Below are positions 25,860 to 34,673 of a DNA stretch of 64,000 nt, in pieces. The stretch lies in assembly GCA_051414805.1 (NCBI GenBank), contig CP166702.1:1364001-1428000 (forward strand), in the 5' to 3' direction. A model generated the notes under the pieces. It was not told the origin of the DNA. It made no database searches and saw only the letters and a list, made by a program, of their open reading frames with translations. A program made the translations under genes and the position numbers. Position 1 is the stretch's first letter. Each line of letters begins with the position of its first letter. Source of the DNA: Xenophilus sp003671765 (lineage in GTDB: Bacteria > Pseudomonadota > Gammaproteobacteria > Burkholderiales > Burkholderiaceae_C).

Positions 25860-26188
25860 CGACTTTCCGTAGATCAGTCCAACCGACCTTGCCTGCTGCT
25901 GTGCTGGGTGGGTTGCTGCTGGCCGTCGCGCTGCCTGCCCACGCGGCCGGCTCCAGCATGCCCTGGGAGGCGCCGCTGCAGTCCATCCTGGATTCGATCC
26001 AGGGGCCGGTGGCCAAGATCATCGCGGTGATCATCATCATCGCCACGGGCCTCACGCTGGCGTTCGGCGACATCTCGGGCGGCTTCCGGCGCCTGATCCA
26101 GATCGTCTTCGGCCTCTCGATCGCGTTCGCGGCGTCGAGCTTCTTCCTGTCCTTCTTCTCGTTCTCGGGCGGGGCCGTGCTGGCATGA
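25856..26188 (+). CDS. trbC: Conjugal pilin TrbC (VirB2-like)
   Basis: This 110-residue prepilin has a signal peptide ending PAHA, then two hydrophobic helices (IIAVIIIIATGLTLAFG and a second near residues 84-104). This is the two-helix layout of VirB2/TrbC pilins, which are cleaved and may be cyclised. It overlaps trbB and trbD by 4 bp each. Confidence 0.9.
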   Translation: MTTFRRSVQPTLPAAVLGGLLLAVALPAHAAGSSMPWEAPLQSILDSIQGPVAKIIAVIIIIATGLTLAFGDISGGFRRLIQIVFGLSIAFAASSFFLSFFSFSGGAVLA

Positions 26189-26454
26189 GTGCGCTTTCTG
26201 TCGTGCCGGGGTTCGAGATCCCGCTGCACCGGTCCCTGGCCGAGCCCATCCTGCTGGGTGGTGCGCCGCGCACGGTGGCGATCGCCAACGGCACGCTGGC
26301 CGCGGCCGTGGGGCTGGGCCTGCAGCTGTGGATCCCGGGCGTGGTGCTCTGGGTCGCCGGCCATGCGCTGGCGGTCTGGGGTGCGCGCATGGATGCGCAG
26401 TTCATGCAGGTCTTCGCGCGGCACATCAAGCACCGCGCACTGCTGGACGCCTGA
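26185..26454 (+). CDS. trbD: Conjugal transfer protein TrbD (VirB3-like)
   Basis: This 89-residue inner-membrane protein opens with the VirB3-like segment GFEIPLHRSLAEPILLGG. Two closely spaced transmembrane helices follow (about residues 30-65). It works with TrbE, encoded 17 bp downstream; in some systems the two are fused. Confidence 0.9.
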   Translation: MSALSVVPGFEIPLHRSLAEPILLGGAPRTVAIANGTLAAAVGLGLQLWIPGVVLWVAGHALAVWGARMDAQFMQVFARHIKHRALLDA

Positions 26455-26471
26455 GGCGGGGAGGGATCGAC

Positions 26472-28919
26472 ATGCTGAACCTCGCCGAGTACCGCCGCCG
26501 CCCCGCGCTGCTGGCCGACTGGCTGCCCTGGGCCGCCCTGGTCGCGCCCGGCGTGGTGCTGAACAAGGACGGGTCCTTCCAGCGCACGGCACGCTTCCGG
26601 GGGCCGGACCTGGACAGCGCCACGCAGGGCGAACTGGTCGCCACATCGGCGCGCCTGAACAACGCGTTGCGGCGCCTGGGCTCGGGCTGGGCCCTCTTCG
26701 TCGAGGCCGAGCGGCGGGAAGCCGCAGACTTTCCGTCGTCCTCCTTCCCGGAGCCGCTGTCTTGGCTGGTCGACGAGGAGCGGCGCGCCGCCTTCGAGGA
26801 GGCGGGAAGCCACTTCGAGAGCGCCTACCACCTGACCTTGCTCTACCTGCCGCCGGAGGAGTCGCGCGCGTGGGCGGGGCGGCTGCTCTACGAGAACCGT
26901 CCGGTGGAAGGGGTCGACTGGCGCGAGCGGCTGGAGGCTTTTGTTGTCGAGTCCGAGCGCTTCCTGGACCTGCTCGAAGGCGTGATGCCGGAGATCGGCT
27001 GGCTCGATGACGCCGCGACGCTTGCCTACCTGCACGGTTGCGTCTCGACGGCGCGGCATCCCGTGGCCGTGCCCCAGGTGCCGATGTACCTGGATGCGCT
27101 GCTGGCCGACCGGCCGCTGACCGGTGGCCTGGCGCCGATGCTGGGGGACAGGCACCTGCGGGTGCTGACCGTCCGGGGCTTCCCGGCCTCGACCTGGCCG
27201 GGGATCCTGGACGACCTGAACCCCCTGGGCTTCGCCTACCGCTGGTGCACCCGGTTCCTGTGCATGGACAAGGCCGAGGCAGAGAAAGAGCTGGTGCGCC
27301 TGCGCCGCCAGTGGTTCGCCAAGCGCAAGAACATCGTGACCCTGCTGCGCGAGACCGTCTTCCAGCAGGAATCCCCCTTGGTGGACTCCGACGCCAGCAA
27401 CAAGGCCTCGGACGCCGATGCCGCCCTGCAGGAGTTGGGTGGCGACCAGGTGGCCTTCGGCTACGTCACTGCCACGGTGGCGGTGCTGGACGCCGATGCG
27501 GCCGTGGCCGACGAGAAGCTGCGCCAGGCCGAGCGGGCGATCCAGGGGCGCGGCTTCGTGACCATCCCCGAGACGCTGAATGCTGTGGAGGCCTGGCTCT
27601 CGTCCATCCCCGGCAACGCCTATGCCAATGTGCGACAACCGATCGTCTCGACGCTCAACCTGGCGCACCTGATGCCGGTCTCGGCGGTGTGGGCCGGGCA
27701 GGAGCGCAATGCCCACCTGGACGGGCCGCCGCTGATCGTGACGCGCACCGATGGCGCCACGCCCTTCCGGCTCGTGACGCACATCGGCGATGTCGGCAAC
27801 ACGCTGGTGGTGGGGCCGATCGGCATGGGCAAGTCGGTGCTGCTGGCGACGATGGCCCTGCAGTTCCGGCGCTATCCGGGTTCGCGCATCTTCGCCTTCG
27901 ATATGGGGCGATCGATCCGGGCGACCATCCTGGGCCTGGGCGGCGAGCACTACGACCTGGGTCCGGACGGGAACATGGCCTTCCAGCCGCTGGCGCGCAT
28001 CGACCGCGAGGGCTGGCGCACGTGGGCGGCCGAGTGGATCGAGGGCCGGCTGGCGCAGGAGGGCGTCGCGGTCGGACCGCCCGAGCGGGATGCGGTCTGG
28101 ACCGCCCTCGGCAGTCTGGCTGGTGCCCCCCTGGAGCAGCGCACCATGACCGGGCTATCCGTGCTGCTGCAGTCCAACGCGCTGCGCCAGGCGCTGGCGC
28201 CCTATGTGCTGGGCGGCGCCCACGGCCGGCTGCTGGACGCCGACCACGACCGGCTGGGCACTGCCGACGTGCAGGCCTTCGAGATGGAGGAACTGATGCC
28301 CAGCAAGGCGGCGGTCATGGCGGTACTGCGCTATCTCTTCGCGCGCTTCGAGGAGCGGCTGGACGGGGTACCGACCTTGTTGATCCTGGACGAGTCGTGG
28401 CTGTTCCTGGACGACCCGGTCTTCGCCGCACGCATCCGCCAGTGGCTCAAGACGCTGCGCAAGAAGAACGTGTCGATCGTCTTCGCCACGCAGTCGCTGG
28501 CGGACATCAAGGACTCGGCCATCGCGCCGGCCATCATCGAAAGCTGCGCCAGCCGCATCTTCCTGCCCAACCCGCAGGCCGCCGAGCCGCAGATCCGCAC
28601 GATCTACGAGGGCTTTGGCCTCAACGCCCGACAGATCGGGATCGTGGCCACGGCCACCCCGAAGCGCGACTACTACTACCAGTCGCGCCTGGGCAACCGC
28701 GTCTTCGAGCTGGGTCTGGGGCCAGTGGCGCTGGCCTTCGCGGCGGCGGCCTCGCCCGAGGACCAGCGCGCCATGGACGCGGTGCTCGCCGCCTCCGGCA
28801 TCTCCGGCTTCGTCTCGGCCTGGCTGCGCCATCGCGGCCTGGACTGGGCCGCCGATCTCATCCCGTCGTTTCCGACACCTCCCTTCGTTCCTTCCACCCC
28901 GCAGGAGAAAGCGCCATGA
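26472..28919 (+). CDS. trbE: Conjugal transfer ATPase TrbE (VirB4-like)
   Basis: This 815-residue ATPase is of the normal VirB4 length. The N-terminal CagE/TrbE domain starts LNLAEYRRRPALLADWLPW; the P-loop domain has Walker A GPIGMGKS at 448-455 and Walker B LLILDESW around residue 636. It drives T4SS assembly and substrate export at the inner membrane. The ATG at 26472 is preceded by GGGGAGG. The 3' end overlaps trbJ by 4 bp. Confidence 0.95.
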   Translation: MLNLAEYRRRPALLADWLPWAALVAPGVVLNKDGSFQRTARFRGPDLDSATQGELVATSARLNNALRRLGSGWALFVEAERREAADFPSSSFPEPLSWLVDEERRAAFEEAGSHFESAYHLTLLYLPPEESRAWAGRLLYENRPVEGVDWRERLEAFVVESERFLDLLEGVMPEIGWLDDAATLAYLHGCVSTARHPVAVPQVPMYLDALLADRPLTGGLAPMLGDRHLRVLTVRGFPASTWPGILDDLNPLGFAYRWCTRFLCMDKAEAEKELVRLRRQWFAKRKNIVTLLRETVFQQESPLVDSDASNKASDADAALQELGGDQVAFGYVTATVAVLDADAAVADEKLRQAERAIQGRGFVTIPETLNAVEAWLSSIPGNAYANVRQPIVSTLNLAHLMPVSAVWAGQERNAHLDGPPLIVTRTDGATPFRLVTHIGDVGNTLVVGPIGMGKSVLLATMALQFRRYPGSRIFAFDMGRSIRATILGLGGEHYDLGPDGNMAFQPLARIDREGWRTWAAEWIEGRLAQEGVAVGPPERDAVWTALGSLAGAPLEQRTMTGLSVLLQSNALRQALAPYVLGGAHGRLLDADHDRLGTADVQAFEMEELMPSKAAVMAVLRYLFARFEERLDGVPTLLILDESWLFLDDPVFAARIRQWLKTLRKKNVSIVFATQSLADIKDSAIAPAIIESCASRIFLPNPQAAEPQIRTIYEGFGLNARQIGIVATATPKRDYYYQSRLGNRVFELGLGPVALAFAAAASPEDQRAMDAVLAASGISGFVSAWLRHRGLDWAADLIPSFPTPPFVPSTPQEKAP

Positions 28920-29683
28920 AACGCAAGTCCTTCCTCAAGTCTCGTGTTGCTGCGCTGGCCGCTGCCGGCGCGCTGGCCCTCGGGGCCGTGCAGCCGGCCC
29001 ACGCCATCTTCGGCATCGGCGACACCGTGTTCGACGCCTCCAACTTCATGCAGAACATGATGACGGCGGCCAACACGCTCGAGCAGATCAGCAACCAGGT
29101 GCAGCAGCTGCAGAACGAATCGCAGATGCTGATGAACCAGGCGCGCAACCTCGCCAGCCTGCCGTTCAGCGTGGTCAGCCGCCTGCGCGGCAACCTGGCG
29201 GCCACGCAGCGGCTGATCGCCCAGGCCAAGGGGCTGGCCTACGACGTGGCGGCCATGGACAGGGAGTTCCAGCGACTGTATCCCGAGCAGTACGCCGCCA
29301 CGGTGAGCGGCGACCGGATGGCCCAGGACGCGAGGGAGCGTTGGAAGCACACGCTCGACGGCCTGCAGACCGCCTTGCGGATGCAGGCGCAGGTGTCCCA
29401 GAACCTGGGCGAGGACGAGGGCGTGCTGGCCGACGTGGTCGGCAGGAGCCAGTCCGCGGCCGGGGCCCTGCAGGCCATGCAGGCGACGAACCAGTTGCTG
29501 GCGCTGCAGGCCAAGCAGTCGATCCAGGCACAGCAGCTGCGGATCACCCAGGACCGCGCCGTGGCGCTGGAGCAGGCGCGGCAGGTGGCGGTGCAGGAGC
29601 GTGCCCGGGAGGTGCGCCGGCGCTTCATGGGCAGCGGCACGCCGTACACGCCATACACCGTGAACTTCTATGGCAATCCGTGA
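28916..29683 (+). CDS. trbJ: P-type conjugative transfer protein TrbJ (VirB5-like)
   Basis: This 255-residue exported protein has a signal peptide ending QPAHA and a mainly helical, glutamine-rich mature region (TLEQISNQVQQLQNESQML), as in VirB5/TrbJ minor pilus components. A long helix near the C-terminus (QARQVAVQERAREVRRRF) is typical. It follows trbE with a 4-bp overlap. Confidence 0.92.
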   Translation: MKRKSFLKSRVAALAAAGALALGAVQPAHAIFGIGDTVFDASNFMQNMMTAANTLEQISNQVQQLQNESQMLMNQARNLASLPFSVVSRLRGNLAATQRLIAQAKGLAYDVAAMDREFQRLYPEQYAATVSGDRMAQDARERWKHTLDGLQTALRMQAQVSQNLGEDEGVLADVVGRSQSAAGALQAMQATNQLLALQAKQSIQAQQLRITQDRAVALEQARQVAVQERAREVRRRFMGSGTPYTPYTVNFYGNP

Positions 29684-29693
29684 AGAGGACGGC

Positions 29694-29978
29694 ATGAAAA
29701 GGCGCTTTATCGTGATCGCTGTGGTGCTGGCGCTGGCCGCCTGTGGGAAGTCCTCGCCGGTGGACAGCATTGAATCGGTCGAGTCGCTGGTAGCCAACCC
29801 CGAGCGGCTGAAGGAACTGCGCGCAGCCTGCAAGGCGGACCACGCCAGGGTCGGCGATGCGCAGTGCAACGCGGTGGCTGAGGCCACGCGCCAGCGCTTC
29901 ATGCGTCCCTCGCCATCGCCCTATGCGAGCGATCCGGTGAAGCCGGCGCCACCGCCAGCCGGGGACAGGGCGCCATGA
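29694..29978 (+). CDS. EexN/TrbK-like entry-exclusion lipoprotein
   Basis: This 94-residue lipoprotein has a lipobox LAAC with acylated Cys17, followed by a short soluble region with the EexN-like pattern VESLVANPERLKELRAACK and a second cysteine pair. Such proteins block redundant mating between donor cells. It lies between trbJ and trbL, the usual place for trbK/eex. I chose the ATG at 29694 over the one at 29670, which overlaps trbJ, because it begins directly at the signal peptide. Confidence 0.82.
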   Translation: MKRRFIVIAVVLALAACGKSSPVDSIESVESLVANPERLKELRAACKADHARVGDAQCNAVAEATRQRFMRPSPSPYASDPVKPAPPPAGDRAP

Positions 29979-31351
29979 ACGACGTCGGGGTCGTCGACCG
30001 CTTCCTGGACGTCTTCTCGCGCTACATCGACTCGGGCTTCGGACTGCTCCATGGCGAGGTGGCGTTCCTCACGGCCACCCTGGTGGCGATCGACATGACG
30101 CTGGCGGGCCTGTTCTGGGCCATGAGCCACGCCTCGGGCCAGGGCGACGAGGTGATGGCGCGCCTGATCCGGAAGGTGCTCTACGTGGGCGCCTTCGCCT
30201 ACATCCTGGGCAATTTCAACCGGCTGGCGGCGATCGTCTTCAACTCCTTCGCCGGGCTGGGGCTGAAGGCCTCGGGCTCCTCGCTGTCCCAGGGCCAGCT
30301 GCTGCAGCCCGGGCGCCTGGCGCGGGTGGGCATCGACGCCGGCCGGCCGATCATGGAGCAGATCGGGACCATGACGGGCTTCCCAGAGGTGTTCGCGCAC
30401 CTGGACACCATCGCCGTGCTGTTCTTCGCTTGGCTGATGCTGATCGTGGCCTTCTTCGTGCTGGCGGTGCAGCTGTTTGTCACGCTGATCGAGTTCAAGC
30501 TGACCACGCTCGCCGGCTTCGTGCTGGTGCCCTTCGCCCTCTGGAGCAAGACCTCGTTCCTGGCCGAGAAGGTGCTGGGCAACGTGGTGTCCTCGGGCAT
30601 CAAGGTGCTGGTGCTGGCGGTGATCGTGGGGATCGGGTCAGGGCTGTTCGGCGAGTTCACGGCTGCGCCGGCGGCGGACCCCTCGATCGACCATGCGCTG
30701 GTGGTCATGTTGGCGTCCCTGGCTATGCTGGGGCTGGGCATCTTCGGACCCGGGATCGCCACGGGGCTGGTGTCCGGAGCACCGCAGCTCGGCGCCGGTG
30801 CGGCGGCGGGCACGGCGATCGGCGCGGGCGGGCTGGCCGTCGCTGGTACTGCTGCCGTGGCGGGCGCGGGTTCGGCCGTTGCTGCCGGCGCGCGCATGGC
30901 GCCGGGTGCCGCGCGAACGGCCATTGGGGGCGCAGCTACTGCAGGACGTGCGGCCTCATCGCTGACCAGCGACGCGAGGGCCGCCTACCAGGCCGGCGCG
31001 GCTGCTTCGGCCGGAGGTCCGGTTCGCGCTGCTAGCACGGGTCTCGCCAACGTCGCGAAGACCGGGGCGAGCGCGGCTGGCCAGCGCGTGGCTGCCGGCG
31101 CCAAGGCGGTCAAGGATCGGGTGACCGGCTTCGTGGCTCGGGCTGCGGCGCCTGCTGCCGCGTCGGCATCCGGTGTTCCGGCAGAGGCAGGCGGCCCGCC
31201 GTCCGCTGCCTCGGAGCCGGCCTGGGCGCAGCGCATGCGCCATCGGCAACAGGCGGCGCATGCAGCCACGACCGCGGCGCACGTGCTGCGCTCGGGTGAT
31301 CACGGCGGCGGTGGGGCCGGGCCCAGCCTGCGCGACGACTCCAGTTCATAA
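29975..31351 (+). CDS. trbL: P-type conjugative transfer protein TrbL (VirB6-like)
   Basis: This 458-residue polytopic inner-membrane protein has about six hydrophobic helices in residues 25-270. A long Ala/Gly-rich, low-complexity C-terminus with repeated basic residues follows. This is the pattern of TrbL/VirB6, which forms part of the inner-membrane channel. It starts in a 4-bp overlap with the eex gene. The skewed C-terminal composition is common to the family and not evidence of a fusion. Confidence 0.92.
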   Translation: MNDVGVVDRFLDVFSRYIDSGFGLLHGEVAFLTATLVAIDMTLAGLFWAMSHASGQGDEVMARLIRKVLYVGAFAYILGNFNRLAAIVFNSFAGLGLKASGSSLSQGQLLQPGRLARVGIDAGRPIMEQIGTMTGFPEVFAHLDTIAVLFFAWLMLIVAFFVLAVQLFVTLIEFKLTTLAGFVLVPFALWSKTSFLAEKVLGNVVSSGIKVLVLAVIVGIGSGLFGEFTAAPAADPSIDHALVVMLASLAMLGLGIFGPGIATGLVSGAPQLGAGAAAGTAIGAGGLAVAGTAAVAGAGSAVAAGARMAPGAARTAIGGAATAGRAASSLTSDARAAYQAGAAASAGGPVRAASTGLANVAKTGASAAGQRVAAGAKAVKDRVTGFVARAAAPAAASASGVPAEAGGPPSAASEPAWAQRMRHRQQAAHAATTAAHVLRSGDHGGGGAGPSLRDDSSS

Positions 31352-31363
31352 AGGACCTCACTC

Positions 31364-32068
31364 ATGCGATTCAAGCGACCCCTGGTGCGGTACTCGGACA
31401 CCCCCGCGCCGGTCACACCCTACCAGGCCGGCGGGCAGGCCTGGGACGAGCGCATCGGCTCGGCCCGCGTGCAGGCCCGCAACTGGCGGCTGATGGCCTT
31501 CGGTTGCCTCACGCTCGCGTTGCTGATGGCTGGCGGCCTCGTCTGGCGCTCGGCGCAGTCCATCGTGACGCCCTATGTGGTCGAGGTGGACCAGGCCGGG
31601 CAGGTGCGGGCGGTGGGCGAGGCCGCGACGCCCTATCAACCCGGCGATGCGCAGATCGCGCACCACCTCGCGCGCTTCGTCACGCTGGTGCGGTCCCTCT
31701 CCATCGACCCGGTCGTCGTGCGCCAGAACTGGCTCGACGCCTACGACTACACCACCGACCGGGGCGCGGCCGCGCTGAACGACCACGCCCGCGCCAACGA
31801 CCCGTTCTCGCGCATCGGGCAGGAAACGGTCACGGTGCAGGTCAACAGCATCGTGCGCGCCAGCGAGTCGTCCTTCCAGGTGCGCTGGACCGAGCGGCGC
31901 TACGTCAACGGCGAGGCCGCCGGGCTGGAGCACTGGACGGCCGTGCTGTCGATCGTGCTGCAGCCGCCGCGCACCGAGGAGCGGCTGCGCAAGAACCCCC
32001 TGGGCATCTACGTCAACGCTCTGTCGTGGACCCGTGAACTCGATGCCTCCTCAGGAGCCAAGCCATGA
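31364..32068 (+). CDS. trbF: Conjugal transfer protein TrbF (VirB8-like)
   Basis: This 234-residue bitopic protein has a cytoplasmic N-terminus, one transmembrane helix (LMAFGCLTLALLMAGGLVW, about residues 43-61) and a periplasmic NTF2-like domain. The domain contains PYVVEVDQAGQ and the conserved C-terminal NPLGIYVNALSWTREL. VirB8-like proteins nucleate the T4SS core. The gene overlaps trbG by 4 bp. Confidence 0.94.
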   Translation: MRFKRPLVRYSDTPAPVTPYQAGGQAWDERIGSARVQARNWRLMAFGCLTLALLMAGGLVWRSAQSIVTPYVVEVDQAGQVRAVGEAATPYQPGDAQIAHHLARFVTLVRSLSIDPVVVRQNWLDAYDYTTDRGAAALNDHARANDPFSRIGQETVTVQVNSIVRASESSFQVRWTERRYVNGEAAGLEHWTAVLSIVLQPPRTEERLRKNPLGIYVNALSWTRELDASSGAKP

Positions 32069-33093
32069 ATGCACGCATCCGTGTTTCCGTATCCACGGCG
32101 CTGCTGGCCGTGGCCTTCATGGCCGGCTGTGCCTCGCGGGGCAAGTCGCCGCCGGCCGTCTCCCTCGACGAACCTGCTCCTGCTGCAGCACAGCCACTGC
32201 TCGAGCCGCCGAAGCCGGTGGAAGTGGTGGAGGTGCCGAAGGTGCTGCCGATGCCGGGGCAGATGAAGCCGCTGCCAGACGGGAACACGGACGCTGCCAG
32301 GTCCCCGCCGGAATCGCCTGACGAGAAGGTCAGGGTCTCGAAGGCCAACGCGGAGGCGCGCGTCGCGCCCACGCGCGAGGGCTACGTCAACGCGATCCAG
32401 GTCTGGCCCTTCAGCGAGGGGGCGCTGTACCAGGTCTACGCGGCCGTGGGGCGCGTGACGGTGATCTCGCTGCAGCCCGGCGAGGAACTGGTGACGGTGG
32501 CCGCGGGCGACACGGTGCGCTGGATCGTGGGCGACACGTCCAGCGGTGACGGTGACGCGCGCCGGGTCAACGTGATGATCAAGCCCACGCGCACGGGCCT
32601 GAAGACCAACCTGGTCATCACGACCAGCCGGCGCACCTACCTGGTCGAGCTGACCTCGACGGAGAAGGCCTGGATGGCCTCGGTGTCCTGGGAGTATCCG
32701 AAGGACCGCATGCTGGCGCTGCAGCGGCAGGCCGGCCAGGCGCAGGCCGCCGCGCCGGTGGACGCGGGCCTGGCGCTGGAGAAGCTGCGCTTCCGCTATG
32801 CCATCAGCGGGAGCAGCCCGCCCTGGAAGCCGTTGCGCGCCTTCGACGACGGCGAGAAGGTCTACATCCAGTTCCCGGCCGGCATCGCGCAGGGCGAGCT
32901 GCCGCCGCTCTTCGTGATCGGCGCGCGGGGCGACGGGCAATTGGTGAACTACCGTTTCCGCTCGCCGTACTACATCGTGGATCGGCTGTTCGGCGCGGCC
33001 GAGCTGCGCCTGGGCGGCGGCAAGGACCAGAAGAGCGGCGAAGTGGTGCGCATCGAGCGCACCGATGGGATCGCGCGTGGAGGCGGGTCGTGA
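32065..33093 (+). CDS. trbG: Conjugal transfer protein TrbG (VirB9-like)
   Basis: This 342-residue protein has an N-terminal lipobox-like segment (MAGCASRG). A proline-rich linker follows, then the VirB9/CagX beta-sandwich domains that join the outer-membrane core complex. The block with DTVRWIVGDTSSGDG is typical of TrbG. It overlaps trbF and trbI by 4 bp at each end. Confidence 0.93.
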   Translation: MNARIRVSVSTALLAVAFMAGCASRGKSPPAVSLDEPAPAAAQPLLEPPKPVEVVEVPKVLPMPGQMKPLPDGNTDAARSPPESPDEKVRVSKANAEARVAPTREGYVNAIQVWPFSEGALYQVYAAVGRVTVISLQPGEELVTVAAGDTVRWIVGDTSSGDGDARRVNVMIKPTRTGLKTNLVITTSRRTYLVELTSTEKAWMASVSWEYPKDRMLALQRQAGQAQAAAPVDAGLALEKLRFRYAISGSSPPWKPLRAFDDGEKVYIQFPAGIAQGELPPLFVIGARGDGQLVNYRFRSPYYIVDRLFGAAELRLGGGKDQKSGEVVRIERTDGIARGGGS

Positions 33094-34394
33094 GCGAAGG
33101 GCAGGACGCGGCGGGCGGCAAGGTCTCGCCCGAGTCCGTGGCGCTGCGTGCGCAGCCGCGGCCGGTGACGCGGCTGAACCGGCGCACCCTGGCGCTGCTG
33201 GCCGGCTTGCTCGCCGCCGCCGTGCTCGGCGCCACGGTCTGGTCGCTGCAGCCCCGGTTCCGCGGCAGGGGCAACGAGCCTGCCGAGCTGTACAACGTGG
33301 ACCGGGTGGCCAAATCGGAGGGGCTGGGGCAGTTGCCGGCCGACTACTCGAAGCTGCCGTCGGCGCGGCCGGCTCCGGTGCCCGAACTGGGGCCGCCGCT
33401 GCCGGGCGACCTCGGCCCGGCCATCGTGAAGTCGCAAGGGCCGGCCGTGGCGAGCTACTCGCCGCCGGGGCATGACCCGGCGCAGGCGGAACGCGATGCG
33501 CTGCGCAAGGAGGCCGAGCAGGCGATGGCCTCGTCGGTGTTCTTCCGGTCGAGCGGGCAGCGCGCGGCGGCGCCGGGGAAAGGGGAGACTGTGGCGCCTT
33601 CCGATCCCGGCGGCTCCAGCCTGGCGGCCTTCAACCCGATGGCGGCGGGCTTGGCATCGACGGCGGCGCAATCCGGCGCGGGCGGCTCGAGCAGCGATCC
33701 GGCGGCGGTGCAGAACCGGCAGGATCAGAAAGAGGGTTTCCTCAAAACCGCACATACGGAAACTCGCAACTCCGGCAGCCTGAAGCTGCCGGCATCGCCG
33801 TACCAGGTGATGGCCGGCACGGTGATCGCCGGCGCGCTGGTGACTGGCATCCAGTCTGACCTGCCGGGCGACGTGATCGCGACCGTCACGGAGCCGGTCT
33901 ACGACACGGCCACGGGCAGATACTTGCTGATTCCGCAGAGCTCGCGCATCCTGGGCAAGTACAACAGCCAGATGAGCTACGGGCAGCGCCGGGTGCAGGT
34001 GGTGTGGAACCGCATCATCCTGCCGGACACCTCCTCGCTCGCCCTGGACAACCTCGTGGGCACCGATCCCGCGGGCAACGCCGGGCTGGAGGACGGCGTG
34101 GACTGGCACTGGGATCGGGTCCTGGCGGGTGCAGCGCTCACGACACTGCTGGGCATCGGCGCCGAGCTGGCAGCGCCGGCGAACCGCACCGATGGCAACC
34201 GCATCGTGATCGCCGGGCGCGACGGGCTGCAAGACAGCGTGAACCAGGTGGGGCAGGAGGTGACCCGCAAGAACATGAACATCCAGCCGACGCTGACGGC
34301 GCGACCGGGGCTGCCGGTGCGGGTGATCGTGAGCCGGGACCTGGTGCTGCGGCCGTATCAGCCGATGTTCTTCAACAGGGGGGGGGCGCAATGA
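33090..34394 (+). CDS. trbI: Conjugal transfer protein TrbI (VirB10-like)
   Basis: This 434-residue protein has a cytoplasmic N-terminus, a transmembrane helix near residues 31-48 (LALLAGLLAAAVLGATVW), a long periplasmic linker and the VirB10 C-terminal domain. The latter contains LPASPYQVMAGTVIAGALVT and PVYDTATGRYLLIPQSSRI. It spans both membranes in the T4SS core. The start is GTG, in a GTGA overlap with the trbG stop. A run of nine G residues lies just before the stop and is a plausible slippage site. Confidence 0.94.
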   Translation: MSEGQDAAGGKVSPESVALRAQPRPVTRLNRRTLALLAGLLAAAVLGATVWSLQPRFRGRGNEPAELYNVDRVAKSEGLGQLPADYSKLPSARPAPVPELGPPLPGDLGPAIVKSQGPAVASYSPPGHDPAQAERDALRKEAEQAMASSVFFRSSGQRAAAPGKGETVAPSDPGGSSLAAFNPMAAGLASTAAQSGAGGSSSDPAAVQNRQDQKEGFLKTAHTETRNSGSLKLPASPYQVMAGTVIAGALVTGIQSDLPGDVIATVTEPVYDTATGRYLLIPQSSRILGKYNSQMSYGQRRVQVVWNRIILPDTSSLALDNLVGTDPAGNAGLEDGVDWHWDRVLAGAALTTLLGIGAELAAPANRTDGNRIVIAGRDGLQDSVNQVGQEVTRKNMNIQPTLTARPGLPVRVIVSRDLVLRPYQPMFFNRGGAQ

Positions 34395-34618
34395 GCACGG
34401 CGAGGAAGCTGCGGCTGGGGCCGCTGCCGAAGACCGAGAGCGTCAAGCTGACCATCACCTTGTCGGCGGAGCTGAAGGCGACGCTGGATCGCTATGCGGC
34501 GGTGCATGCGCAGACGTATGGCGAGCGGGTGGATGCGGCGGCGCTGGCGCCGCACATGCTGGAGGCGTTCATGGCGAGGGATCGAGGATTTCGATCGCAG
34601 CCGCAGAAACGACAGTAA
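34391..34618 (+). CDS. DUF2274 protein, last gene of the trb operon
   Basis: This 75-residue protein has the pattern KLRLGPLPKTESVKLTITLS then AELKATLDRYAAVHAQTYGE, typical of DUF2274, which resembles a ribbon-helix-helix fold. A gene of this kind ends trb operons of Tn4371-like elements. It overlaps the trbI stop by 4 bp. Its function is unknown. Right after it comes the terminator of the oppositely transcribed tRNA-Leu, so this is probably the element's last gene. Confidence 0.85.
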   Translation: MSTARKLRLGPLPKTESVKLTITLSAELKATLDRYAAVHAQTYGERVDAAALAPHMLEAFMARDRGFRSQPQKRQ

Positions 34619-34633
34619 GAAATCTCTTGCTCC

Positions 34634-34663
34634 AAAAAAATCGCCCCTGCGTTAACAGGGGCG
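34634..34663 (-). terminator. Rho-independent terminator of the tRNA-Leu gene
   Basis: The 8-bp stem CGCCCCTG/CAGGGGCG has a 6-nt loop and is followed on the minus strand by ATTTTTTT. It lies 11 bp past the tRNA 3' end. It may also stop readthrough from the trb operon on the other strand. Confidence 0.85.
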
Positions 34664-34673
34664 GTCTTCGAAT

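Larger units (their letters stand above)
21218..34618 (+). mobile_element. Mating-pair-formation half of a Tn4371-like integrative conjugative element
   Basis: The order LysR, traG, CopG-like, trbB, C, D, E, J, eex lipoprotein, trbL, F, G, I, DUF2274 is that of the Tn4371/ICE family, with most junctions overlapping by 4 bp. The operon stops 55 bp from a tRNA-Leu 3' end, a typical integration landmark. No integrase, relaxase or partition gene is in the window, so the element's other end must lie left of position 1 or has been lost. Whether 1-21217 is accessory cargo is a hypothesis. Confidence 0.7.

Noticed and set aside
30780..31350. The Ala/Gly-rich end of TrbL as a separate gene or repeat protein
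   Set aside because: It is continuous in frame with TrbL, and such low-complexity tails are usual for that family.
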